A stretch of DNA of 25,506 nt. Source: Chloroflexota bacterium. GTDB taxonomy: Bacteria > Chloroflexota > Anaerolineae > Anaerolineales > Villigracilaceae. The stretch is taken from positions 1 through 25,506 of the forward strand of contig JAJYOO010000003.1 in the NCBI GenBank assembly GCA_021796155.1, given 5' to 3'. The position numbers and the translations under genes are program-made. The notes under the pieces are model-generated. The model made no database searches, had not been told where the DNA came from, and saw nothing but the letters and a program-made list of their open reading frames with translations. Positions 7,658 through 15,074 of this stretch are shown here, piece by piece (positions within the stretch are counted from its first letter, which is position 1; every line of letters begins with the position of its first letter).

Positions 7658-7683
7658 AAACCGCCAGTAAAGGCTGACGGTTT
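7658..7683. terminator. Bidirectional terminator hairpin
   Basis: AAACCGCCAG (7658-7667) and CTGACGGTTT (7674-7683) pair over 10 bases with one mismatch and a 6-base loop. An A-run precedes and T residues follow. It lies between the convergent methyltransferase and MFS genes and suits both directions. Confidence 0.75.
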
Positions 7684-7693
7684 ATAAGTTATC

Positions 7694-8923
7694 TTATCCC
7701 GCTTGTATCGTCGCAACAGCTTTCGGGTGAATACGCCAATGCAACACTATGAAAACAAAAGTGGTGATGAGGCCAATCAGAAGACAGGCAACCCAAAGAA
7801 GATTCGGGTTGTAGTTGTCCATGATTTGCCCGGCCAGGTAGGGACCGACAGCGAAGGCGATGCCCCATGAATTGCCGAAGATGAAGTTATAACGTCCACG
7901 CATGTCTTCTGGCGCGAAGGAAGCGACCACGGCATTCGCAATCGGCACGGTGACCATCTCGCCGATGGTCAATAATGCCATCCCCACCGCGAATAGCCAA
8001 TACGCGGAGACGAATCCATACATTCCCAATCCAATCGCAAAAAAGAAAACACCGAGTGCCATCATCAGCATGGGAGGTTGTTTCTCGATTCGGCGCGTGA
8101 TGGGGAATTGGAACAGCACCACCATCGCCGCGTTCAAGCTGATCAGCCAACCGTACCCCGATTCAGCGATACCATGATTATCACGCAGGTACACGCCCAT
8201 CGTCGTGTTCATGTTCATGTATACCAGCCATGCAAGAAAACAAGCACCGACGAAGATCATAAACTTTCCATCGCGCAGGACGCGTAAATAACCACCGAAA
8301 GCCTGCGCGGTTGATTCCTGCTTTTGTCCTTCGGCTAAAGCAGGGTTGGTTTCAGGGATGAGCACGAAAACCATCAACGCAACAATGCTGCTGACAATCG
8401 CGTCGATGATGAACAGCGCAAAGTAGGATCGGGCGGCGATGAAACCTCCGATGGCGGGACCCGCCACAACGGCGAGATTGAACGCCACGCGTCGGATGCC
8501 GAATCCGCTCGGTCGTTTTTCTTCCGGCAGTACATCCATAAAAACGGCTTCATACGCTGGCCCGCCAATGTCGGTAAAAATTCCTGAAACAAACCCGATC
8601 AAGATGAAGAGTTGGAATGTCCCAACTAGGCCCATGAACAACGTGCTGAGGGATGTCGCGAGCAGACTGAAAATGATGATGCCTTTGCGACCGAAGCGAT
8701 CGGTCAGCGCGCCGCCGGGGAATGCGCCGATGAAACTGGACAGCGAGAAGACAGCAAACAGAACGCCGACGTCCGTCATGCCGACGCTGAATCGTTTTGT
8801 CAGATAGAGGGCAAAGAAGGGAAAGAGCAATGATCCGCCCAGGCGGTCAATGAAGTTCACGAACACCATCATCCAAAACGTGCGCGGATATTCGTGATAG
8901 GTTTTGGTTATGTTTTGAAACAT
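7694..8923 (-). CDS. MFS transporter (drug efflux-like)
   Basis: The 409-aa protein is hydrophobic throughout, with about 11-12 predicted membrane helices. It has the MFS motif A between helices 2 and 3 (GGALTDRFGRKG, around residue 72) and a GFGIRRVAFNLAVVAGPAIGG segment typical of helix 5 in the DHA1 multidrug group (MdtH/YttB-like). The cargo is unknown. ATG 8923 follows GAGGGAGAT, a good Shine-Dalgarno, and a promoter is visible at 8970-8941. The two methyltransferases converge on it, so they are not cotranscribed. Confidence 0.9.
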   Translation of the reverse strand: MFQNITKTYHEYPRTFWMMVFVNFIDRLGGSLLFPFFALYLTKRFSVGMTDVGVLFAVFSLSSFIGAFPGGALTDRFGRKGIIIFSLLATSLSTLFMGLVGTFQLFILIGFVSGIFTDIGGPAYEAVFMDVLPEEKRPSGFGIRRVAFNLAVVAGPAIGGFIAARSYFALFIIDAIVSSIVALMVFVLIPETNPALAEGQKQESTAQAFGGYLRVLRDGKFMIFVGACFLAWLVYMNMNTTMGVYLRDNHGIAESGYGWLISLNAAMVVLFQFPITRRIEKQPPMLMMALGVFFFAIGLGMYGFVSAYWLFAVGMALLTIGEMVTVPIANAVVASFAPEDMRGRYNFIFGNSWGIAFAVGPYLAGQIMDNYNPNLLWVACLLIGLITTFVFIVLHWRIHPKAVATIQAG

Positions 8924-8940
8924 ATCTCCCTCGCCTTTTC

Positions 8941-8970
8941 ATTATATAACAACAGAAGCGAGGGAGTTAA
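8941..8970 (-). promoter_or_regulatory. Sigma-70-like promoter for the MFS gene
   Basis: On the minus strand TTAACT (8970-8965), an 18-base spacer and TATAAT (8946-8941) stand 17 bases before ATG 8923, leaving a short leader that contains the Shine-Dalgarno. Confidence 0.6.
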
Positions 8971-8982
8971 CTTCAAACCTAC

Positions 8983-9058
8983 CCTTCGACTTCGCCGGGT
9001 CTCGATATGTTGCTTCGCAACTACTCGACCAGCGGCTCCGCTCACATCGTCCCGATGT
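8983..9058. repeat. REP-like double hairpin element
   Basis: After CCTTCGACTT (8983-8992), GGTCTCGATATGTTGC (8998-9013) folds with GCAACTACTCGACC (9017-9030), and ACATCG (9044-9049) folds with CGATGT (9053-9058). The CTCGAT...ACTCGACC hairpin style is like the short dispersed palindromes seen in many actinobacterial and other genomes. It fills most of the gap between the dehydrogenase and MFS genes. Confidence 0.5.
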
Positions 9059-9089
9059 CCTTCGGGAGCGCGAGATAATATTTCTTTTC

Positions 9090-9944
9090 TTATCGCGAAT
9101 TGACGTTGTTTACCAATTCATCGCAAATCTTCCACAGTTTTTCTTCGTCTCTTTTATTGCGAAACTCGCATTCAAGCTCTTCGCGGTCTTGGAAGAACTT
9201 ATTTGTCACGGTTTCCATTTTAGGATCGCTTGCCAGCCAGACGGCGGTGTCCGCGCCTTCTGCGCTTGTCCGTCCGCCGGAATATTTTGTCAGGCGCGCG
9301 ACCAAGTCCGCGGGCGCGTTTCGATACAAACCCGTTTCAGTGATCAGGCTTGGCGTCATGGCGTTGACGATTACGCCGCTTCCTTTCAATCGGCGTGCGA
9401 GCGCCCACGTGAACAAACGGTCGCAGGCTTTCGATTGGGCATACGCTTTAAAACTTTCAAATTTGCGTCGCTCGAATTGTAGATCATCCAAATCGAGATC
9501 GCTGGCAAAGGCGGATGCCACGTTGATGATGCGCGCTGGCGCGCTGCGCTTCAACACATCCAGCAATTCCTGTGTCAGCAGAAAATAACCGAGCACGTTC
9601 GTAGCAAAAGTCAGCTCGATGCCGTCCGCGCTGTTGATTTTGGGAAGCGTGCCGCGGTTCATCGCCGCGTTATTGATCAACATATCGAGACGGCGGTATC
9701 TTCGTCGAAATTCTTTTGCGAATCCGCGAATGGATTTCTGGCTGGATGTATCAATAAACATCACCACCGGTTTGGATGTATTATTTTTGCGGACGATCTC
9801 TGCCGCGACTTGTTTTCCCTTTTTGATATCGCGGCAGGCGAGAATAACGTCCGCACCGAGAGTTGCCAACTGCAACGCGATTTCTTTCCCGACGCCGGAT
9901 GTTGGACCAGTAATAATGACGCGCTTATTTTTCATTGAAGTCAT
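9090..9944 (-). CDS. Short-chain dehydrogenase/reductase (retinol dehydrogenase-like)
   Basis: The 284-aa protein is a classical SDR. The cofactor motif TGPTSGVG lies at 12-19, NNAA at 91-94, the catalytic Ser near 144 in INVASAFA, and the YxxxK pair is Tyr168/Lys172. CRD after the second beta strand suggests NADP(H) preference. The long insertion around DLDLDDLQFERRKFESFKAY is typical of the retinol dehydrogenase/WW-domain-oxidoreductase-like branch; the true substrate is unknown. ATG 9944 is chosen because AGGAG sits 6 bases upstream; a TTG one codon earlier is less likely. Transcription runs toward the MFS gene, but a REP-like element and a separate promoter lie between them. Confidence 0.9.
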   Translation of the reverse strand: MTSMKNKRVIITGPTSGVGKEIALQLATLGADVILACRDIKKGKQVAAEIVRKNNTSKPVVMFIDTSSQKSIRGFAKEFRRRYRRLDMLINNAAMNRGTLPKINSADGIELTFATNVLGYFLLTQELLDVLKRSAPARIINVASAFASDLDLDDLQFERRKFESFKAYAQSKACDRLFTWALARRLKGSGVIVNAMTPSLITETGLYRNAPADLVARLTKYSGGRTSAEGADTAVWLASDPKMETVTNKFFQDREELECEFRNKRDEEKLWKICDELVNNVNSR

Positions 9945-10009
9945 CAAATGCTCCTATAAAAGAGAATAACGTACCAACACTCGCTTGCGAACTATAGAAT
10001 TTCTTTTTT

Positions 10010-10357
10010 TTATTGCTTTTGGAAAGGTAAAATTATAGGCACTTTAAACTTGATTCTATTTATCGCGGAATTGCGATCTCCACTTTGGCCTTGAACGCCA
10101 ATGCCTATTCCTCCAACGAAGATCCCAATTCCACCTTTGGCTTGGTCTTCTTGGGTTGTAGTTACGGCCACATCAAATTCAATTTCTTGGACTACTTCTC
10201 TGTTGGGCCCGCGCAAAACTGTATTTTCACTAGCCGCGGTCGCATACATACCGCTCGGATTGATTTGTCCGCCTTGTTCCTTGGCAATTTCTTGCGCTGA
10301 CTTTACGTCTATAATGATTTGCTTTAGTGTTTCGGATACAAAATCCTTTAACTCCAT
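10010..10357 (-). CDS. Small conserved-type protein of unknown function
   Basis: The 115-aa protein begins MELKDFVSETLKQIIIDVKSAQEIA (helical), followed by a flexible middle and then EIEFDVAVTTTQE, a Gly-rich GGIGIFVGGIGIGVQG and NRIKFKVPIILP, which look like beta strands. It lacks a signal peptide or cysteines. The Shine-Dalgarno AGGAGG directly upstream of ATG 10357 is excellent, so it is a real gene. I do not recognise a functional family. The helix plus hydrophobic-strand layout is loosely like small effector-associated adaptor domains seen beside trypsin-like or NTPase conflict proteins, but no such partner is here and the resemblance may be chance. Confidence 0.7.
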   Translation of the reverse strand: MELKDFVSETLKQIIIDVKSAQEIAKEQGGQINPSGMYATAASENTVLRGPNREVVQEIEFDVAVTTTQEDQAKGGIGIFVGGIGIGVQGQSGDRNSAINRIKFKVPIILPFQKQ

Positions 10358-10455
10358 CCTATCCTCCTTTTGACATGAATCGGTACAAACTTAACTTGCT
10401 AATTATTTCCCCATGCTTTGTATGAGCCATATTTACCTGTTCTTCTAGTGGGTGG

Positions 10456-10489
10456 TAGGTGACAGTCATCTAAAGATGACTGTCACCTA
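10456..10489. repeat. Perfect 16-bp palindrome (TAGGTGACAGTCATCT type)
   Basis: TAGGTGACAGTCATCT (10456-10471) and its exact reverse complement (10474-10489) are separated by two bases. It lies ten bases beyond the 3' end of the hydroxybutyryl-CoA dehydrogenase gene. It could terminate that gene, but there is no T-run, and the GGTGACAGTCA word resembles known REP-type repeats. Confidence 0.65.
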
Positions 10490-10498
10490 TGGTTAAGG

Positions 10499-11344
10499 TT
10501 AATACTGATAAAACCCTCTTCCTGTCTTTCTTCCCAAATAACCTGCATCAACCATTTTCCTCAGCAATGGTGCGGGGCGATATTTATCTTCGCCGAGATC
10601 GCGTTGCAAAACTTCCATTACGAACAAGACGACATCAAGGCCAATCAAGTCGCAAAGTGTCAGCGGACCCATCGGATGATTCATTCCGAGCTTCATCACC
10701 GCGTCGATGGCTTCGGGCGTGCCGACATTTTCCTGCAAAGCAAAAACCGCTTCGTTGATCATTGGACACAAAATGCGATTGGAAATAAAGCCGGGCGAAT
10801 CATTGGCTTCCCACGCTTCCTTGCCCATGACTTTGCAAAGTTCGAGTGTGGTCTTAAGTGTCTCTTCGCTGGTGGCGAGTCCTTTGATGACTTCGACCAG
10901 TTTCATTAGCGGCACGGGATTCATGAAGTGCATCCCGATGACTTTGTCCGTGCGTTTGGTCTGCGCGGCGATTTTGGTGATTGAGATCGAAGATGTATTG
11001 CTGGCGATGATGACACCTTCACGCGCCTTGGAATCCAACTCTTTGAATATCTTGAATTTCAATTCGGGGTTTTCGGTCGCGGCCTCGATGACGAAGTCCG
11101 CTTTGGCGAGATCGTCATAATTCGAGACGAAGTTGATTTTGTCGGCAGCCGCCTTCTGGTCCGCCGTGAGCGTGCCTTTTTCAACGAGCTTCGCGGTGGA
11201 CTTGGCAATTGTCGCTTTGGCTTTGTCCAACGCAGCGGCCATGACGTCCATGCACGTGACTTGATAACCCGAAGTCGCGGCGACTTGCGCGATGCCATTG
11301 CCCATTGTCCCCGCACCAATTACAAAAATATTTTTTATATTCAT
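10499..11344 (-). CDS. hbd: 3-hydroxybutyryl-CoA dehydrogenase
   Basis: The 281-aa protein has the length of single-function bacterial Hbd/PaaH enzymes. The Rossmann motif [11 protein letters not shown] is at 10-20, the conserved SNTSS at 115-119, and [14 protein letters not shown] carries the catalytic His139. The C-terminal domain shows [11 protein letters not shown] and [13 protein letters not shown] and ends [10 protein letters not shown]. It interconverts acetoacetyl-CoA and 3-hydroxybutyryl-CoA with NAD(P). The frame is open to 11380, but ATG 11344 follows GAGG at a good distance and starts the conserved domain. It is directly downstream of the thiolase, 69 bases away, which gives successive steps of C4-CoA formation or fatty-acid oxidation. 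Confidence 0.94.
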   Translation of the reverse strand: MNIKNIFVIGAGTMGNGIAQVAATSGYQVTCMDVMAAALDKAKATIAKSTAKLVEKGTLTADQKAAADKINFVSNYDDLAKADFVIEAATENPELKFKIFKELDSKAREGVIIASNTSSISITKIAAQTKRTDKVIGMHFMNPVPLMKLVEVIKGLATSEETLKTTLELCKVMGKEAWEANDSPGFISNRILCPMINEAVFALQENVGTPEAIDAVMKLGMNHPMGPLTLCDLIGLDVVLFVMEVLQRDLGEDKYRPAPLLRKMVDAGYLGRKTGRGFYQY

Positions 11345-11380
11345 AATGCATCCTCGTTTATGTTTTAGAAAGTCTAACAA

Positions 11381-11413
11381 GTCTTACAAGTCGACCTGTC
11401 AGACTTGTAAGAC
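11381..11413. repeat. Hairpin in the thiolase-hbd intergenic gap
   Basis: GTCTTACAAGTC (11381-11392) and GACTTGTAAGAC (11402-11413) form a perfect 12-bp stem with a 9-base loop. A further partial copy of the word (AGTCTAACAAGTC) lies just beside it at 11371-11383. It starts right after the thiolase stop codon, so it may partly terminate or process the transcript before hbd. Confidence 0.6.
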
Positions 11414-12613
11414 CTATTCGATTTCTATCGCCATCGCCACGGCTTCGCCACCGCCGAGACATAGCGATGCAATGCCATGCTTCAATCCGCGATCTTTCAA
11501 CGCGTAGATCAACGTTGTTAGCACGCGCGCGCCGCTTGCGCCAAGCGGATGTCCTAATGCAATCGCGCCGCCGTTGACGTTGACCTTGTTCCAGTCCCAA
11601 CCATCGTTCGCGAGTGCATATCCATCCGCGAGAACTTGCGCGGCAAAGGCTTCATTGACCTCGAACAAATCGACATCTTTCAACGTCCAACCGATTTTCT
11701 TCAACAATTTTGGTATCGCATGCGCGGGCGCGGCGAACAAATATTTTGGTTCGACCGCGGCTTGAGCATAACCAACGACGCGCGCCAACGGTTTGAGATT
11801 ATGTTTTTCCGCATAAGCGCGCGATGCAATCACGACTGCTGCGCCGCCATCGTTCATCGGAGATGAATTGCCGGGCGTCACTTTGCCGTCCGCTTTGAAG
11901 GCGGGTTTCAATTTGGCGAGTGCTTCGAGCGACGTGTCTTTGCGCGGGCATTCGTCTTTATCAACCACTGTGACGTCGCCTTTGCGTCCCTTGATTTCGA
12001 CTGGCACGATCTCGGCTTTGAACTTTCCATCTTCAATTGCTTTGACTGCTTTTTGGTGGCTGCTCAATGCGAACTCGTCCATCGCTTCGCGCGTGACTTC
12101 ATATTCGTCCGCGATGAATTCGGCGGCCATGCCCATGCCCCAATTTTCAAACGGATCCCACAGACCGTCATTGTTCAAAGCATCAACGAGTTGTTGGTTC
12201 CCGAATTTCAATTCGCCGCTTCGTCCGTTGACCAGAAACGGCGCGCGGCTCATTGATTCCATCCCGCCCGCGACGAATAAATCCGCATCGCCGGCGCGGA
12301 TGGCTTGTGAGGCCAGCATCGCGGCTTTGAGTCCCGATCCGCAGACTTTGTTGACAGTCGTCGCACCGATCGTTGCAGGGATTCCGCCTCCAATCCCAGC
12401 CTGACGCGCTGGCGCTTGTCCCTCACCGGCCTGCACTACATTTCCCATCAACACTTCTTCGATTTCGTTCGGATTGATCCCCGCGCGTTCCACCGCGGCT
12501 TTGACAGCGATGGCCCCCAATTTTGTAGCAGGCAGTCCGCTCAACGCGCCTTGGAATTTTCCAATCGGTGTGCGGACTGCGGAAAGAATCACAGCTTCAG
12601 TTTCTTTGCCCAT
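11414..12613 (-). CDS. Acetyl-CoA C-acetyltransferase (thiolase)
   Basis: The 399-aa protein has all thiolase signatures: VNKVCGSGLKA with the nucleophile Cys91, NEAFAAQ, GGAIALGHPLGASGARVL with the catalytic His, and CLGGGEAVA with the second Cys near the C-terminus. It condenses two acetyl-CoA to acetoacetyl-CoA or cleaves it, in the AtoB/ThlA/PhaA group. Its length and the absence of an N-terminal extension fit the cytosolic biosynthetic type. ATG 12613 follows AAGGAGACGAC, a good Shine-Dalgarno. With hbd downstream it could feed beta-oxidation, polyhydroxybutyrate or butyryl-CoA routes; no crotonase, phaC or acyl-CoA dehydrogenase lies in the window to decide. Confidence 0.94.
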   Translation of the reverse strand: MGKETEAVILSAVRTPIGKFQGALSGLPATKLGAIAVKAAVERAGINPNEIEEVLMGNVVQAGEGQAPARQAGIGGGIPATIGATTVNKVCGSGLKAAMLASQAIRAGDADLFVAGGMESMSRAPFLVNGRSGELKFGNQQLVDALNNDGLWDPFENWGMGMAAEFIADEYEVTREAMDEFALSSHQKAVKAIEDGKFKAEIVPVEIKGRKGDVTVVDKDECPRKDTSLEALAKLKPAFKADGKVTPGNSSPMNDGGAAVVIASRAYAEKHNLKPLARVVGYAQAAVEPKYLFAAPAHAIPKLLKKIGWTLKDVDLFEVNEAFAAQVLADGYALANDGWDWNKVNVNGGAIALGHPLGASGARVLTTLIYALKDRGLKHGIASLCLGGGEAVAMAIEIE

Positions 12614-12642
12614 GTCGTCTCCTTACTGATTTTTGTAAAGCT

Positions 12643-12648
12643 ATTATA
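12643..12648 (-). promoter_or_regulatory. -10 box of the thiolase promoter
   Basis: The minus strand reads GGCTATAATAGC here, about 30 bases upstream of ATG 12613. The -35 region is AT-rich without a clear TTGACA and overlaps the tail of the upstream terminator. Confidence 0.45.
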
Positions 12649-12664
12649 GCCGCATTGAAAATAA

Positions 12665-12694
12665 AAACGTCCATGTCACAAGGCATGGACGTTT
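12665..12694 (-). terminator. Rho-independent terminator of the small membrane-protein gene
   Basis: On the minus strand AAACGTCCATG-type arms (12694-12684 and 12675-12665) form an 11-bp stem with an 8-base loop, followed by TTTTTATTTTC. It lies 36 bases beyond the stop of the gene at 12731-13201. Confidence 0.85.
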
Positions 12695-12730
12695 GTTACT
12701 TTTCGCAATTACTTTTGGAACGAAGACTGG

Positions 12731-13201
12731 CTACTGTGTCGGCATTTGTTGGACTGGCGCTGGCTGGTCGGGTGTGCCGAGATAACCTGCGCCTGCTCCG
12801 GCGAGTGCGGCGAGGATGACGCCGATCAACCCAAAGCAGAGTCCGGTACCGATGCCAGTCGCATAATACACAATTTGCTGTGCTGAACTTCCATTGGGCA
12901 GCGGAGCTTGGCCGAATATCATCGGCGTATGGGTAAACTGAACATACAAGAGGACGACGACAGCTCCGATGACTTGCCCGATCAAAACGAGCGCGCCTGC
13001 AATTGCTCCGGAGATGGCGCCCAGCCGCGCACCATCACCTTTCGTAATTGCTTTTTCTGCCTGCGCGGCAAAGAAGCCAGCCGCGGCTCCAGCGATGAGC
13101 GACACTCCCGGTCCGCAGATGCCGAGAAACGCTCCCACACACGCGTTTAGCGCAAGACCAACGACTCCGACGATCAATCCAAATTTGACTCTTGGTTGCA
13201 T
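12731..13201 (-). CDS. Small Gly/Ala-rich membrane protein, unknown function
   Basis: The 156-aa protein has about four hydrophobic stretches: two near the N-terminus (residues 6-28 and 29-47, separated by GICGPG), one at about 62-88 (ending VVLLYVQF) and one at about 115-142. It ends in a short Pro/Gln-rich tail (TPDQPAPVQQMPTQ) that is probably cytosolic. The many GxxxG and small-residue helices recall glycine-zipper membrane proteins, but I recognise no named family. ATG 13201 follows AGGAGGTCACC, a strong Shine-Dalgarno. A terminator follows the gene, so it is probably monocistronic. Confidence 0.75.
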   Translation of the reverse strand: MQPRVKFGLIVGVVGLALNACVGAFLGICGPGVSLIAGAAAGFFAAQAEKAITKGDGARLGAISGAIAGALVLIGQVIGAVVVLLYVQFTHTPMIFGQAPLPNGSSAQQIVYYATGIGTGLCFGLIGVILAALAGAGAGYLGTPDQPAPVQQMPTQ

Positions 13202-13288
13202 GGTGACCTCCTGATTTGCCTTGACTATACTGCGTAATTTTTCATCATGCCACTGATTTTTGTCATGACTTGAACGGCTGGATTATTT

Positions 13289-14914
13289 TTATCGCGCTTC
13301 GCCTTCCGGCGCGGCGTATCTGACGAGATATGTTCCGCTGGTTTGTTCCTGCACCAAACTAAACGGCGTGACGATGATCATCCACGTGTGACCCGGCTTG
13401 AGCGCGGCCGGTGTTCCGTCCATGTTCACGAATTTAATCGGACGTTGAAGCCCGGTTTGCTTTTCATAAGCGCCCGCAAGCGTATTCCATTTGATCTTGA
13501 ACATCTGGCCGTCGCGGAACAAGAACGCATAATTTTGATTGCCAATATCAAGATGGATATTGAGATTGGTGGGTTCGACAACGTCAGTGTCGGCCATGAG
13601 TACGATCAAGTTCTCAACGTGGATTTGGCGTCCGGTCAGGCGATCAACGTCGGCGTGCAAAACGCCCGGCGAGTTTTTGTCGGCATTGTCCACGTAACGC
13701 AGATACGCTTGATAGAGCGGATCATATGTCCAACCCGATTGATTCAGCAGTGCATAGAAAACATTGATCTGCTTTGCAGGCACACCACCCGCGGGCGGCT
13801 GTTCTGTGAAAAAGTTACTGGCGTAATTGATAGGCTCGTATGTTTTTCTCTGGTTCTCGAGCGCAATTGCTTTGAAGCGGTCAATGGGCAGCATCGAGCC
13901 GCCGCCTTCATATTCATGAGTCACAAAAGAGCAATGCGGAATTTGACTCAGCACTTCTGGCGATGCGAACGCGTAGATCAGACAACTATCGGTGAAGAAG
14001 TTGCCGACATAACCGTAAAGTAGACGGCCAGAGCGGACCGGTCCGATCTCGGGCGCCGGATCGTGATTCGGATCGGGCGTCGGCGTGTTGAACGAATCAT
14101 TCGGGACCATCCCGGCGTCCCACGTTAAATCATCTTTGCTCACGCTGACGGTTTGAGTCTTGCCCGTCGTTGGGTCGGCACTGCTATCGAGATTCTTGTC
14201 GCCCACATTTTGTTTTGTAAAATCAAGATACGATGGTTTGACAAACTCAATCGAATAAGTTCCAGCATCTACATTGAAGCCATAATAACCATTGGTGTCA
14301 GTTGTGGTTTGCTGGACAAGATTTCCGTTTGTGTCATAAAGGTTGACGCAAATCCCACCGATGCCAGGCTCTCCGGGGTCTTGAATCCCGTTCTTGTTTG
14401 AGTCAAGCCAGACGCGACTACCGAGGAGAATTCCAGTTTGCTTGAATGCATCTTTGCGAATCGCACAATTTCCAGTGATCGGAATTTCCGGCGCCGGCCA
14501 CTGACCATAGAACACGGATAGAAAACGCGACTCGCCTTCTGTGATGGAAAACTCGAAAACCCACGGAGCGAATGAAAGTCCCGCCTGCGGACGGGCCGTC
14601 GGCGGAAAGTGTGAAATCGAAACGAGCATTGCCGGGATATTCAGCAATGATGGATCGAGTGCGATCTGTCCGGTTAATGGATTGATGTCCTTTGGAAAAT
14701 CGGTTTGATTTGGGCCGAATGAATCGCGCGTCGCAGTTGGAATGGGAGTCTGAGTGGATGTCGGCGCGGGCGTGGATGTATTTGAATCAATTGATTGTGT
14801 AACAAGTGGAGCGCTGGTTGATACGGATTGTGTCGCCGTTGCAGGAGCGCAAGAGCTGGATATCAGTATACAAACTATCAAAATAGCCCAAAGCATGAGC
14901 AATGATTTTTTCAT
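13289..14914 (-). CDS. DUF3048 (YerB-like) lipoprotein with an inserted SdrD B-like domain
   Basis: The 541-aa protein starts with a lipoprotein signal (MKKSLLMLWAILIVCILISSSC; Cys22 the likely lipidated residue) and a Thr/Ser/Pro-rich linker. Residues about 77-145 match the first part of the DUF3048 N-terminal domain (NPLTGQIALDPSLLNIPAMLV, ARPQAGLSFAPWVFEF, FLSVFYGQ). Residues about 161-270 are an SdrD B-like/Cna B-type domain (GSRVWLDSNKNGIQDPGEPGIGG, TDTNGYYGFNVDAGTY). Then DUF3048 resumes at EIGPVRSGRLLY and runs to the end. The motif PAPEI occurs on both sides of the insert (140-144 and 286-290). ATG 14914 is chosen over an upstream ATG at 14938 because GGAGGTC lies just before it. The protein is probably anchored at the cell surface; the role of DUF3048 is unknown. 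Confidence 0.85.
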   Translation of the reverse strand: MKKSLLMLWAILIVCILISSSCAPATATQSVSTSAPLVTQSIDSNTSTPAPTSTQTPIPTATRDSFGPNQTDFPKDINPLTGQIALDPSLLNIPAMLVSISHFPPTARPQAGLSFAPWVFEFSITEGESRFLSVFYGQWPAPEIPITGNCAIRKDAFKQTGILLGSRVWLDSNKNGIQDPGEPGIGGICVNLYDTNGNLVQQTTTDTNGYYGFNVDAGTYSIEFVKPSYLDFTKQNVGDKNLDSSADPTTGKTQTVSVSKDDLTWDAGMVPNDSFNTPTPDPNHDPAPEIGPVRSGRLLYGYVGNFFTDSCLIYAFASPEVLSQIPHCSFVTHEYEGGGSMLPIDRFKAIALENQRKTYEPINYASNFFTEQPPAGGVPAKQINVFYALLNQSGWTYDPLYQAYLRYVDNADKNSPGVLHADVDRLTGRQIHVENLIVLMADTDVVEPTNLNIHLDIGNQNYAFLFRDGQMFKIKWNTLAGAYEKQTGLQRPIKFVNMDGTPAALKPGHTWMIIVTPFSLVQEQTSGTYLVRYAAPEGEAR

Positions 14915-14940
14915 CTCGACCTCCGATGAAAGAGACATTA

Positions 14941-15023
14941 TGTCACTCTGAGCGCAGCGAAGAGTCTCAGCTTTGCAAGCTGCGAGACTCTTCGGTCACA
15001 CAGAACGTTCCCTCAGAGTGACA
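14941..15023. mobile_element. MITE/REP-like palindromic element with TGTCACTCTGAG termini
   Basis: TGTCACTCTGAG (14941-14952) and CTCAGAGTGACA (15012-15023) are perfect 12-bp terminal inverted repeats. Inside, CGAAGAGTCTC-AGCTT folds on AAGCT-GC-GAGACTCTTCG with a 3-base loop. The element is about 83 bp, encodes nothing and is flanked on both sides by TTA, a possible target duplication. The CACTCTGAGCGCAGCGAAGAGTCTC-type word is similar to repeats scattered in many Chloroflexota and Bacteroidota genomes. It sits between the HIT gene and the DUF3048 lipoprotein, 27 bases upstream of the latter's start codon. Confidence 0.65.
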
Positions 15024-15074
15024 TTATAGGAAGTTTAGCCTGAAAATTTTCCCCACTATCTTACAAATTAATAG

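Noticed and set aside
6225..8923. Methyltransferases plus MFS pump as a natural-product cluster
   Set aside because: The genes converge and are separated by a bidirectional terminator, and no synthase or peptide-precursor gene was found.
13343..14023. 226-residue open frame opposite the DUF3048 lipoprotein
   Set aside because: It lies wholly inside a clearly recognised gene and shows no family features.
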